A stretch of 64,000 bases of DNA from JAFGSG01 sp964626055. GTDB lineage: Bacteria; Spirochaetota; UBA4802; JAFGDQ01. Both the position numbers and the translations under genes were made by a program. This document shows, one piece after another, positions 1 to 8,251 of the stretch. Numbering within the stretch: the first letter of the stretch is position 1; every line of letters begins with the position of its first letter. Below the pieces are notes generated by a model, which saw only the letters and a program-made list of their open reading frames with translations, had not been told where the DNA came from and did no database searches. The stretch covers positions 1 through 64,000 of the forward strand of contig CAZVDF010000013.1 in the NCBI GenBank assembly GCA_964626055.1. The letters run 5' to 3'.

Positions 1-62
1 TTCTAATATATTCCAATTTATCAACAAATAAAATATAATTTTGAGATGGCTTCTAACTCAAG

Positions 63-151
63 TTGACTGACTTTTATTACACTATTTCTTAATACTAGCG
101 ATAGAATGATCAGATTATTCTATCGCAGATGTTTATAAAAAAGTCAGTCAA
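63..151. repeat. Hairpin repeat, ATCGAT-centred family (copy 1)
   Basis: The outer arms TTGACTGACTTTTAT (from 63) and its near-complement ending at 151 enclose a second inverted repeat at 99-125 that begins CGATAGAAT and ends ATTCTATCG. The same architecture recurs at 42234-42319, and one half recurs near 21932, so this is a dispersed intergenic element rather than a chance hairpin. Its role is unknown. It lies just upstream of the lipoprotein gene at 219. Confidence 0.6.
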
Positions 152-218
152 GATACGTTATTAAGATCATTCCTAATAATATTTATTATCGATAAACAGA
201 AATCGGGAGGAAATAAGT

Positions 219-965
219 ATGGATTGCATCGGTATCAAAAAAATAATTATTCCATGTGTTATTTTAATTTTTTTATGTTCATGCGCGTCCGGGACTGTTG
301 AAAAATTCAACAGCCTTAAAGACAAAACTTTTTATTTCCAAAAACTCAGATATTTTAAAAAGGGACTGGATAAAAAGAAGGCCTTTAAAATAATGAAAGA
401 CTTCCCGGCTTCCAAAATTCTAAAGCTGATCGCGAATAAATACGGCATAACTGCCGACGCTGCCGATTTCGAAGATTTCATTTTATCGGAAAATCTTTCT
501 GCTTTTAACTCAGATGGTCTGCTTTTTGACGTGGATTTCATCTGGGAAAATAAAAATAAGCATTCAAATATAATTTCTATTGAATATAAACAAGTAATGA
601 ATTCCCTGAGTATGTTTGAAGAAGAGTACAAGATCATTATAACTTCAGACGGTAATAATCTGGAAACTCTTTATTGGGTACCGAATGAAAAAAAATCAGA
701 ATTGGAAAACCTCGCAAAATGCCTCGGCTATTCAAGACTGAAAGATAACAGCGATGATTATTATATAAACGATGATAATAAATCTATAGTAAGTTTAATA
801 CCCACCAAAGAGGCAGAGGAAAAGAAAACAAAAACTGCAAAAAATAAAATAACCAGAGAAAAAATTAGACAACAAATAAAAGAATATGTAAATACAATGC
901 CTTCGGAAGAAAAGAAAAAATTCAGGGATGACCTGATAAAATTTTTATACAGTGTTATAGAATAA
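219..965 (+). CDS. Putative exported lipoprotein of unknown function
   Basis: This is a 248-residue protein. Its N terminus has a short charged stretch, a hydrophobic core (residues 8-19) and FLCSC, which fits a spirochaete-style lipobox with lipidation near Cys22. The rest is Lys/Glu-rich and mostly soluble, with a strongly charged C-terminal tail (about 195-248) that may be helical. GGGAGGA lies 8 bases before the ATG, supporting the start. I do not recognise a family. It stands alone, between a hairpin repeat and a GC-rich repeat, with no operon partner visible. A periplasmic or envelope location is inferred from the signal only. Confidence 0.6.
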   Translation: MDCIGIKKIIIPCVILIFLCSCASGTVEKFNSLKDKTFYFQKLRYFKKGLDKKKAFKIMKDFPASKILKLIANKYGITADAADFEDFILSENLSAFNSDGLLFDVDFIWENKNKHSNIISIEYKQVMNSLSMFEEEYKIIITSDGNNLETLYWVPNEKKSELENLAKCLGYSRLKDNSDDYYINDDNKSIVSLIPTKEAEEKKTKTAKNKITREKIRQQIKEYVNTMPSEEKKKFRDDLIKFLYSVIE

Positions 966-1163
966 AATTCTCCGTGGCAAGTCTCCGGTACCGGCTTCCG
1001 CCTTCGGCATCAGCCGTACACAAACAAGCCTCCTGCCTGTGTACGGCACAAAGACATCCATGACTGTAGACGGGGTATTATGTTTCAAGGTGTTATCGAT
1101 CTGCTCCACAAATCTATAAACTTACATCCTCGGAGCAAGCACCGGGGTATTATGCCTTGAAAT
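964..1163. repeat. GC-rich intergenic repeat, family R2 (copy 1)
   Basis: The segment runs from a CCGTGGCAAGTCTCCGGTACC-like start to GGTATTATGCCTTGAAAT and contains inverted GTGTACGG/CCGTACAC blocks. It shares its layout and many words (GGGGTATTATGTTTCAAGG, ATCGAT.TGCTCC, TTACATCCTCG) with 46002-46153, and its end with 44310-44391. No coding potential was seen. It fills the space between the lipoprotein and hairpin A. Confidence 0.6.
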
Positions 1164-1280
1164 AAATTTCTTTATTGACGTTTTAACGTTATGATGCTAT
1201 ATTAGTAGCGATTATATTTAGTGTACGTTTCAAAATCTTTGTTCTTTCTTTAAATGTAATTTCGTTTTATATTACCCGTG

Positions 1281-1372
1281 TGGACATATTATAAATATCT
1301 CTAATTTCCTGCGGAACTCGGCCTGCGGCCTCAGACAGTCCTCGGAAATTAGAGATATTTATAATATGTCCA
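1281..1372. repeat. Perfect 28-bp-armed hairpin with conserved core (element A)
   Basis: The left arm at 1281-1308 and right arm at 1345-1372 are perfect inverted complements (28 of 28). They enclose a 36-nt core at 1309-1344 that starts CTGCGGAA and ends GTCCTCG. The core ends match those of element B, while the arms share nothing with it. The element sits about 60 bases before the toxin-antitoxin operon. It carries no T-run, so it is not a standard terminator. Confidence 0.8.
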
Positions 1373-1429
1373 AAGATTGCTAATTGCTTTTTAGAAATTC
1401 CGGGCGCACACTTACTAAAGGAAAATATT

Positions 1430-1663
1430 ATGTCACAATTAAACAAACGCGCAACAGTGTATTTTGATCCGGATATACATAAAGTTTTAAAAATTAAAGC
1501 CGCAGAGACATCCAAATCGATATCTGAAATAGTCGACGACGCCATCAGGCAGGAGCTGGCAGAAGATGAAGAAGACCTTAGAATTTTCAGATCAAGAGCG
1601 CACGAGGCATCGGTTCCATTTGAAAAGGTACTGGCCGATCTGAAAAAAAATGGCAAAATATAA
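1430..1663 (+). CDS. RelB/CopG-like ribbon-helix-helix antitoxin
   Basis: This is a 77-residue protein. The N terminus has a short strand (RATVYFDPDIHKVLK) followed by helices carrying KAAETSKSISEIVDDAIR, the usual ribbon-helix-helix pattern of CopG/RelB-type DNA-binding antitoxins. The acidic C-terminal half would wrap the toxin. Its stop overlaps the start of the toxin gene at 1650 by 14 bases, typical of translationally coupled type II toxin-antitoxin pairs. Such antitoxins normally repress their own promoter; hairpin A lies immediately upstream. The exact family name (RelB or other RHH) is uncertain. Confidence 0.85.
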   Translation: MSQLNKRATVYFDPDIHKVLKIKAAETSKSISEIVDDAIRQELAEDEEDLRIFRSRAHEASVPFEKVLADLKKNGKI

Positions 1664-1907
1664 GATTGGAATCAAAAGATCCGCAGTAAAAGAATTAAAC
1701 GATTTACCACAAAATGATATAAAGAAAATAATCCGGAAAATTCAAAATCTGGCAGATGATCCCAGACCTCCCGGCTGCAAAAAACTCACCGGAGATGAAA
1801 AATACCGGATCCGGAGCGGGAATTATAGAATATTATATGTTATTGAAGATGACATCCTGATTATCTATATTATAAAGATTGGTCACAGACGGGACGTTTA
1901 TCGCTAA
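1650..1907 (+). CDS. RelE/ParE-family toxin
   Basis: This is an 85-residue basic protein, the normal length of the family. The N terminus KYKIGIKRSAVKELNDLPQ, the middle PPGCKKLTGDEKYRIRSG, and the end YRILYVIEDD...IIKIGHRRDVYR match RelE-type ribosome-dependent mRNA interferases, including the conserved Arg-rich core and C-terminal HR..VY. It overlaps the antitoxin gene. The target (mRNA or gyrase) cannot be decided from sequence; the conserved RIRSGNYRI and HRRDVY stretches favour RelE over ParE. Confidence 0.88.
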   Translation: MAKYKIGIKRSAVKELNDLPQNDIKKIIRKIQNLADDPRPPGCKKLTGDEKYRIRSGNYRILYVIEDDILIIYIIKIGHRRDVYR

Positions 1908-1945
1908 AGATTATTCCCCTCCTCTCCCGTGGATGTGCACAAAAC

Positions 1946-1975
1946 AAAAAAGGCGCGGAAGCCCGCGCCTTTTTG
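1946..1975. terminator. Bidirectional intrinsic terminator
   Basis: A run of As, then GGCGCGG-AAGC-CCGCGCC, then a run of Ts forms a strong GC hairpin with a T-tract on each strand. It lies between two convergent genes (toxin on +, porin on -) and should end both transcripts. Confidence 0.9.
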
Positions 1976-2000
1976 TTTTTAAAAATAATCTGCTAAAAAA

Positions 2001-3188
2001 TTAGAGAGCAGCTTTTACTGCAAAACCGATATTAGTTAATTTGCCTTCTTTATTGCCAGCCAGATTCTTTCTGAAATCATATTGTTTAACTTCAGGTACG
2101 ATCCAGAAATTCTGCTCAACTGCGAATGCGCAAGCAACAAAATATGTCAAAGAATCATCTTTTTTGCTTTTTGCAGTTGTATACATATCGTTTTTATCCG
2201 ATTCATAACCTACACCAACGTCAATTTTCGCTATGCCGACTTTAAATCCTGCGCCAACGTTTCCGCCCATTGATTTGGTATTTTCATAACCATCGGTAGT
2301 TGCATTAGCTCTAGCAAAGTTGCTGTAGTTCGGAGCTCCGCTGGTTCCGCCGTTGCATGAGAAGAATCCCATATTTCCAATATTCTGCCCGTAGAATCCG
2401 GAAACATTAACAGATGCAGGGCCGAAGTTCCCTTTGAAAATAAAGTTTACTAAATAAGAAGTGAGTTTAGCTCCATCCATTGTGGATGCGCCACCTGTTG
2501 CTTTATCATCGTATTTAAGCTGCTGGAATACACCGTTTGCCGCGATGCTGAACATATCTGTTTTAAATGTATAACCGGCTGCTAATTTTGGATATACATA
2601 ATCCAAGTTATTATTGCTTGCAGGATATCCATAAGTAGCTGCAGCTGGAGCCGGGCCTGGATAGTTAGATCCAACAATAAGGTATGTGACCGGTCTCATA
2701 ATATTGATATATGCGCCGAAAGCAGTAAATCTGAGCTGTTGTGTCCAATAGTCAAATGAAGTACCGCTTGTAACCATGATATCGCCGTTCGCAACATCAT
2801 TCGGGTTCGGGTTTGCATACGGTGAGCCTGTCTGTCCGCAAAGCATTTCAACTTCACCTATCTTGTAAGTAATATAGAAATGCCTGATTCTTATGTTGTT
2901 TGCTCCGTCCCACTGAGTTCCTCTTGGGCCAAGCTCGGCTTTCATCTTTACATTATTCTTCTCAGCATTTAAACCCATATTGGTTGCGCCGGTGCCGACT
3001 AGGTTATGTGTAAAGTCATAATCTGCTTTACCATTAGCACCCATAATTTCTTTGCTTCTGTGATCCCAACCTGTCCATGATTGGTAATTCACATACGGGG
3101 TAATTCCGTCTGCCGCATTTGCCTGTGGTACATAAGCACCAAATATAGCGAGAGCAGCTACTAATAAAATTACTAAATATTTCCGCAT
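2001..3188 (-). CDS. Outer-membrane porin-like beta-barrel protein
   Basis: This is a 395-residue protein with a clear signal peptide: MRKYLVILLVAALAIFGAYV followed by an Ala-rich cleavage site near PQANA-AD. The mature part is rich in Gly, Asn and aromatic residues, has alternating hydrophobic strands (for example FWIVPEVKQYDFRK) and ends in a barrel-like strand, FAVKAAL. It lacks the terminal Phe/Trp of classical porins. Codon use and a GGAGAAAG ribosome site suggest strong expression; a bidirectional terminator follows. A major outer-membrane protein with a channel role is inferred. No close named family is recognised. Confidence 0.7.
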   Translation of the reverse strand: MRKYLVILLVAALAIFGAYVPQANAADGITPYVNYQSWTGWDHRSKEIMGANGKADYDFTHNLVGTGATNMGLNAEKNNVKMKAELGPRGTQWDGANNIRIRHFYITYKIGEVEMLCGQTGSPYANPNPNDVANGDIMVTSGTSFDYWTQQLRFTAFGAYINIMRPVTYLIVGSNYPGPAPAAATYGYPASNNNLDYVYPKLAAGYTFKTDMFSIAANGVFQQLKYDDKATGGASTMDGAKLTSYLVNFIFKGNFGPASVNVSGFYGQNIGNMGFFSCNGGTSGAPNYSNFARANATTDGYENTKSMGGNVGAGFKVGIAKIDVGVGYESDKNDMYTTAKSKKDDSLTYFVACAFAVEQNFWIVPEVKQYDFRKNLAGNKEGKLTNIGFAVKAAL

Positions 3189-3447
3189 AACTCTTTCTCC
3201 TAAATTAAATAGTTTTTAAATGGTAAATCTTTGAAAATTTAACACTACATCGATAACAACTTAAAAAACATTTAATTAAAAAATTTTGTGTTTCACCTCC
3301 TTAATTATTTTGAAAATTTTTTTATATTTACGGGCTTATAAGCATATATATCTATAGAAACAGAAAGCCCCTGCTAATTTTAGGCTAATTTAGTTGGACG
3401 CATAACATATTTCAAGCAAATTTTTTTAATTAATTCAACTTTTTTAA

Positions 3448-3547
3448 NNNNNNNNNNNNNNNNNNNNNNNNNNNNNNNNNNNNNNNNNNNNNNNNNNNNN
3501 NNNNNNNNNNNNNNNNNNNNNNNNNNNNNNNNNNNNNNNNNNNNNNN
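3448..3547. other. Assembly gap of 100 N
   Basis: There are exactly 100 Ns, a conventional gap of unknown size. The right flank starts inside a GC-rich repeat (CCCAAGGGGAGGCTCCGCAC), which probably caused the break. Confidence 0.98.
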
Positions 3548-3584
3548 GTCCCAAGGGGAGGCTCCGCACGGGGTTAGGGGGCTG
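3548..3584. repeat. GC-rich palindrome-family repeat at contig edge
   Basis: The sequence is the reverse complement of the CCCCGTGCGAAGCCTCCCC / TTGGGAC module seen near 55195, 58827 and 62671, followed by GGGGTTAGGGGG. Confidence 0.75.
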
Positions 3585-3686
3585 AAAACTTATGTTATAA
3601 ATAAAATCCCGGGATTAAAAACGCAGATAAAAAATATAATAATAGATGATAAGGAGAAGTCATCTCAAAATTATATAATCTTTGTT

Positions 3687-3817
3687 GATAAATTAGGATA
3701 CATTAGAAAATTTTCTGCGGAATCAAACCTTCCTGGTAAGTTTTTCGTGCTTTTGAACGCTTTCGCATCAGGTCTGAAAGGCGTCCTCAAAAATTTTCTA
3801 ATGTATCCTAATTTATC
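3687..3817. repeat. Perfect 28-bp-armed hairpin with 75-nt core (element B)
   Basis: Arms at 3687-3714 and 3790-3817 are perfect inverted complements and end exactly at 28 bp on both sides. The core, 3715-3789 (75 nt), reverse-complemented, aligns without gaps to the core of element C at about 59 of 75 positions. The arms of B and C are unrelated. The element lies in the otherwise gene-free stretch 3585-4072, before hppA. Confidence 0.85.
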
Positions 3818-4072
3818 TCTAATCATTTATATAAATCTGTAATTTCGGGATGACTTCTACATATAATAATCCGTACACACCAAAATCCCAAAAATATAAA
3901 ACTTGCAAAAAAAATCGTTCCTGTTACTTTTGACTTCAACCGCACCAATTCTTTAAAGGTACCTGCAAAAACTGCGATAAAACATCAAAAGGTACCGCCA
4001 GGCACAGATTTTTGACGTGCCGCTATCTTAGTAATTTTTTAAAAATTTATATCAGGAGGTTTTCAAGTCACA

Positions 4073-6595
4073 ATGAAAATGTTAAAAAGAACTTCATTGT
4101 TGGTTGGATTTTTTCTGCTCAACGCTGTGAGCGTATTTGCCAGCGAAGCAGACCTGGCCATACCGGATCTCCATCACGGGGCTCCCTATACAAAGCTGGG
4201 TGGAATATCGCCGTTCGATCTGCTTTTTTACGGCGCGCTTGTGATCTGCGGAACGCTGGGCATAAGCCTTTTCCTGCGCTACCAGGTTAAAAAGCAGAAA
4301 GCGCATGAATCAATGCTCAAAGTGGCGGAAATAATTTTCACTACATGCCGCACTTATCTGGTCCAGCAGGGCAAATTTCTCGTTATGCTATTCATCTTTA
4401 TCGCCCTCTGCATGGGATTTTATTTTCTCGTTCTTCAGGGCAAGGGCTTCGGCGTGCTTCTGCAGGTGCTCTGCTTCTCTGTCATCGGGATGGGCGGGTC
4501 ATACGCGGTCGCATGGTACGGCATACGCATAAACACATACGCGAACGCGCGCACCGCTTTCGCTTCCCTCGCGGGCAAGCCGTGGGATGTCGTCAACATC
4601 CCGCTCCGTTCCGGAATGAGCGTGGGACTTTTCCTCATTTCGCTTGAGCTTGTAATGATGGTTATCATCCTGCTTGCCGTTCCGCGCGACATAGTCGGCT
4701 ACTGCTTCCTAGGCTTCGCCATAGGCGAATCCCTCGGCGCATCCGCGCTCAGGATCGCCGGCGGTATCTTCACAAAAATCGCGGACATAGGCTCCGACTT
4801 AATGAAGATAGTATTCAAAGTAAAAGAAGACGATCCGCGCAACCCGGGAGTTATAGCGGACTGCACGGGAGACAACGCGGGCGACAGCGTGGGCCCGACG
4901 GCTGACGGTTTCGAGACATACGGAGTAACCGGCGTCGCTCTTATATCATTCATCACTCTTGCGGTTACAAGCCCGGACAGCGCAGTAAAAGAAGGCATAC
5001 AGGGGAAACTCATTGTATGGATATTCGCGATGAGGTTCCTCATGGACTTCTGCTCCGGGTTATCGTACTTCGTAAATCAGGGAATTTCCGCGATTAAATA
5101 TAAAAATAAAAAAGAAATGGATTTTGAAGAGCCGCTAATGAGACTTATATGGATAGCTGCTGTTCTCTGTATTTCCACATCGTTCTTTATGAGCTACATG
5201 CTGATAAGCGACTTACAGGTAATTAAGGACGGCGCAATGACCGCGATGCCCGATGTATGGTGGCAGCTCGCGCTTATCATAAGCTGCGGTACTCTGGCCG
5301 CTGTGCTTATCCCGGAATTCACAAAGATATTCACAAGCGCGAAATCAAAGCATGTAAAAGAGATAGTTACGGCTTCCAGGGAAGGCGGAGCTTCTCTTAC
5401 GGTTCTTTCCGGTATTGTGGCGGGCAATTTCAGCGCGTTCTGGATGGGCATGCTTATAGTAGGCCTCATGTCAATAGCTTACTATACAAGCACATTCATC
5501 CCCGTTGAAGTTATCAATTACCCGTCGATCTTCGCGTTCGGCCTTGTAGCGTTCGGATTCCTGTGCATGGGCCCGGTAAACATCGCTGTAGACAGCTACG
5601 GCCCCGTTACGGACAACGCGCAGTCGATATTTGAACTTTCACAAATCGAAGCTATCCCGGGGATCAAGGAAAATATAAAGAAAGATTTCGGATTTACTCC
5701 GGACTTCGAGCAGGGAAAAGAATATCTGGAAACGAACGACGGCGCGGGGAACACCTTCAAAGCAACGGCAAAGCCCGTACTCATCGGAACTGCCGTAGTT
5801 GGTTCGACTACAATGATCTTCGCGATCATCCTGCTGCTGCAGAGCAAGCACATGCTTCAGGTCAATCTGACCGACGCGCCTATCCTTCTGGGTTTTATCT
5901 GCGGTGGTGCTGTTATTTTCTGGTTCGCGGGCGCTTCAATGCAGGCGGTTACCACAGGCGCATACAGAGCGGTTGAGTTCATAAAAAAGAACATGAAGCT
6001 TGATAAAGCTGAAGCCGATCTTGAGGACTCGAAGACGGTCGTAAAAATATGCACCCAGTACGCTCAGAAAGGTATGTGGAATATCTTTATCGCTATAATG
6101 GCGATCACGCTTGCGTTCTCGTTCCTTAACCCGAACTTCTTTGTGGCATACCTGATCTCCATTGCGTGCTTCGGCCTCTTCCAGGCTATTTACATGGCCA
6201 ACGCGGGCGGTGCATGGGACAATGCGAAAAAAGTAGTCGAAGTGGACCTCAAGGAAAAAGGGACTGATCTGCATGCTGCTACGGTTATCGGCGACACAGT
6301 CGGCGATCCTTTCAAGGACACATCGTCCGTTTCAATGAACCCGATAATCAAATTCTCAACTCTGTTCGGGCTTCTCGCGACCGAGATAGCGATTGAGATG
6401 AGCCCCGTTTCCAGGGCTGTTACGGATCTGCTGACAAAGAACCCGAAAGCCACGGCAGCCGATATAACAGCGGCAATCACGGCAGGGCAGAGCGTAACCA
6501 ACTACGCGCCCTTCATTTCCATACCGCTTCTGATCATCGGCCTCATTTTCGTATGGCGGTCGTTCTTTAACATGAGAATACCGGAGAAAGACTAA
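4073..6595 (+). CDS. hppA: Membrane-bound proton-pumping pyrophosphatase
   Basis: The protein hydrolyses PPi in the cytosol and uses the energy to pump ions across the inner membrane. It has 840 residues, longer than most family members, with about 16 hydrophobic segments and a cleavable-looking signal at residues 1-25 (VSVFA-SEAD). The substrate motif DDPRNPGVIADCTGDNAGD and a second one, GDTVGDPFKDTSS, are intact. GNTFKA has Lys where K+-dependent enzymes have Ala (GNTTAA), which points to the K+-independent type. The GPTADGFETYG variant marks a divergent subfamily. AGGAGG at 4054-4059 lies rather far (13 nt) from the ATG. It has no operon partner; a gap follows. Proton rather than sodium pumping is inferred. 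Confidence 0.95.
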   Translation: MKMLKRTSLLVGFFLLNAVSVFASEADLAIPDLHHGAPYTKLGGISPFDLLFYGALVICGTLGISLFLRYQVKKQKAHESMLKVAEIIFTTCRTYLVQQGKFLVMLFIFIALCMGFYFLVLQGKGFGVLLQVLCFSVIGMGGSYAVAWYGIRINTYANARTAFASLAGKPWDVVNIPLRSGMSVGLFLISLELVMMVIILLAVPRDIVGYCFLGFAIGESLGASALRIAGGIFTKIADIGSDLMKIVFKVKEDDPRNPGVIADCTGDNAGDSVGPTADGFETYGVTGVALISFITLAVTSPDSAVKEGIQGKLIVWIFAMRFLMDFCSGLSYFVNQGISAIKYKNKKEMDFEEPLMRLIWIAAVLCISTSFFMSYMLISDLQVIKDGAMTAMPDVWWQLALIISCGTLAAVLIPEFTKIFTSAKSKHVKEIVTASREGGASLTVLSGIVAGNFSAFWMGMLIVGLMSIAYYTSTFIPVEVINYPSIFAFGLVAFGFLCMGPVNIAVDSYGPVTDNAQSIFELSQIEAIPGIKENIKKDFGFTPDFEQGKEYLETNDGAGNTFKATAKPVLIGTAVVGSTTMIFAIILLLQSKHMLQVNLTDAPILLGFICGGAVIFWFAGASMQAVTTGAYRAVEFIKKNMKLDKAEADLEDSKTVVKICTQYAQKGMWNIFIAIMAITLAFSFLNPNFFVAYLISIACFGLFQAIYMANAGGAWDNAKKVVEVDLKEKGTDLHAATVIGDTVGDPFKDTSSVSMNPIIKFSTLFGLLATEIAIEMSPVSRAVTDLLTKNPKATAADITAAITAGQSVTNYAPFISIPLLIIGLIFVWRSFFNMRIPEKD

Positions 6596-6642
6596 TAAAA
6601 ACATTTATAGATAATCTTTATTGCTTTAAAGGCGCCTTTCAC

Positions 6643-6742
6643 NNNNNNNNNNNNNNNNNNNNNNNNNNNNNNNNNNNNNNNNNNNNNNNNNNNNNNNNNN
6701 NNNNNNNNNNNNNNNNNNNNNNNNNNNNNNNNNNNNNNNNNN
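6643..6742. other. Assembly gap of 100 N
   Basis: There are exactly 100 Ns between hppA and the VWA gene. The flanks share no long overlap, so unlike the gap at 63434 real sequence is probably missing. Confidence 0.97.
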
Positions 6743-6795
6743 GGGCTTTATGCCGATTAATAATAGGAATTTCCATATGCAAGGAGGGATTTATT

Positions 6796-8010
6796 TTGAA
6801 AAACAATTCAATATCCGAAATATTAAAAAAAATATTTATCCCGCTTCTTTCCGCAGTTTTCCTCCTTTTAAACACCCACATTTTAAATGCAAGCGAAGCA
6901 AAAGACCTGATTCTGGTTGTGGATACGTCATTAAGCATGGGCGGCAACTGCAAAGGCTGCAGCAATATAATGCCTCAGGTGAAACAAAGCCTTCCGCAAT
7001 TCATAGACCGGCTTGAAGACGAGGACAGCCTTACGCTCATCACGTTCGACACGACCGTTAAGGTTTATCCGACGGTATATATAGAAGATAAAAAAAATAA
7101 GGAAAGCTTAATAGAATACATTAAAAACATCAAAGTAGCAGGCGCATGGACATACACAAGCCAGATGATGAGGGTCGCGTTCCGGAAAGCGGCCGAGCTG
7201 GAAGCAAGGAATAAAGACAGGGAAAGAGTGATCATAGTTCTGACGGACACGCTGGACGACCCGCCTCCGGGCAAGCTGAATGACGGTCTGAACATCAAAC
7301 AGATAGCGAAAAATTATAAGGATAAAGAATGGTTTGTTTTCTTCTACACTTTCGGCGAAGTTATTAAAAACAATCCCAAGCTTGCCAGATTACAGGATGA
7401 TTTAAGAACGAACGTATCGAAGTATTCAAACGTAGTTGAGGTAAAAACAGTTCCCGCGGCTACCGGCGCGGCAGATAAAAAAACCGGCAAAGCCGCAAAA
7501 GGAGCGGTAAAAACGGACGAAAAAACCATTAAAACTGCCATAGAGAAAGATCTCTCCGAAAATATAAAAAAAATGGAGGACAAAAAATTAAAAGCGGAAA
7601 ACGGATCCTTCCCTTTTAAATCTTTAATTATAGCTCTGATCGTCATAGCCGCGCTGCTGGCAGCCCTTTATTATTTTAAAACACATTCGGGATTAAAAGT
7701 GACAGGCAGCCTGGAATACTGGGATCACACGATGATCAGCCCGTATTTCGAAAACTATAGTTTGACCAAACAAAACTCAAAGGAAATCCTTGTCGGCCCG
7801 AAAAGTTCCAACAATCTCACTATCCGCGATATCGAAATAACGGATGCTTTCAAAATTTTCGCAATAAGAGTGAACGGCGAAGTAAAAAGTACTTTACAGG
7901 CAGGGAAAGGCCACATAATTGAATACGTGAACAGGGAGCCGGACGGTTATTTAAAGAACGGGGACATGTTCAAAGTCGCGAATTATTCTTTTAAATATAA
8001 ATCGGCCTAA
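6796..8010 (+). CDS. Membrane-anchored von Willebrand factor A domain protein
   Basis: This 404-residue protein starts at TTG; AAGGAGG at 6781-6787 is 8 nt upstream and no ATG fits. Residues 13-31 form a signal or anchor. A VWA domain (about 36-215) carries the metal-site motif DTSLSMGG (Asp43) and later LTDTLDD. A Lys/Ala-rich linker follows, then a membrane span (about 270-293), then a C-terminal beta-rich domain (about 300-404; EILVGPKSSNNLTIRDIEI) that resembles an FHA-like fold, which I cannot confirm. VWA domains bind protein partners through a divalent metal. The orientation suggests the VWA domain is extracytoplasmic and the last domain cytoplasmic. Confidence 0.75.
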   Translation: MKNNSISEILKKIFIPLLSAVFLLLNTHILNASEAKDLILVVDTSLSMGGNCKGCSNIMPQVKQSLPQFIDRLEDEDSLTLITFDTTVKVYPTVYIEDKKNKESLIEYIKNIKVAGAWTYTSQMMRVAFRKAAELEARNKDRERVIIVLTDTLDDPPPGKLNDGLNIKQIAKNYKDKEWFVFFYTFGEVIKNNPKLARLQDDLRTNVSKYSNVVEVKTVPAATGAADKKTGKAAKGAVKTDEKTIKTAIEKDLSENIKKMEDKKLKAENGSFPFKSLIIALIVIAALLAALYYFKTHSGLKVTGSLEYWDHTMISPYFENYSLTKQNSKEILVGPKSSNNLTIRDIEITDAFKIFAIRVNGEVKSTLQAGKGHIIEYVNREPDGYLKNGDMFKVANYSFKYKSA

Positions 8011-8052
8011 AATTCATATCTGCATTTTTTTTAATTAATTTTAAATAGAAAC

Positions 8053-8081
8053 TTGACATTTAAATCAAGTTTAAATAGATT
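8053..8081 (+). promoter_or_regulatory. Candidate sigma70-type promoter upstream of cfpA
   Basis: TTGACA at 8053-8058 and TAGATT at 8076-8081 are 17 bases apart. The -35 sits in a small inverted repeat (AAACTTGA...TCAAGTTT, 8049-8072) that might instead be an operator. A weaker TTGACG at 8184 lies nearer the gene. Confidence 0.4.
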
Positions 8082-8251
8082 TATACGATTATGTTGTCAG
8101 GCTTTTAATAAATAAAACTGGCAAACTGCTTAATTCACTTAACTTTACACTGACGGCACAAGCTCTATTCTATAAATAAGCTTTTGACGGTTATATATAT
8201 ATCTTCAAAATAATAAAAATAATTGTTCAAGAAAGATAAGGAGGTTTACAT

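Noticed and set aside
1267..1656. 129-codon frame on the minus strand across the antitoxin
   Set aside because: It runs through hairpin A and opposite a clear RHH antitoxin, with no homology seen.
3687..3817. Element B considered as an intrinsic terminator or an invertible promoter
   Set aside because: There is no T-tract, the loop is 75 nt and conserved, and the arms differ from those of the other copies, so one recombinase could not recognise all of them. No invertase gene is near.
4012..4290. 92-codon frame starting before hppA
   Set aside because: It overlaps hppA in another frame; hppA has family motifs from its own start.
6639..6965. Open frame running through the Ns on the minus strand
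   Set aside because: It depends on unknown bases and lies opposite the VWA gene.
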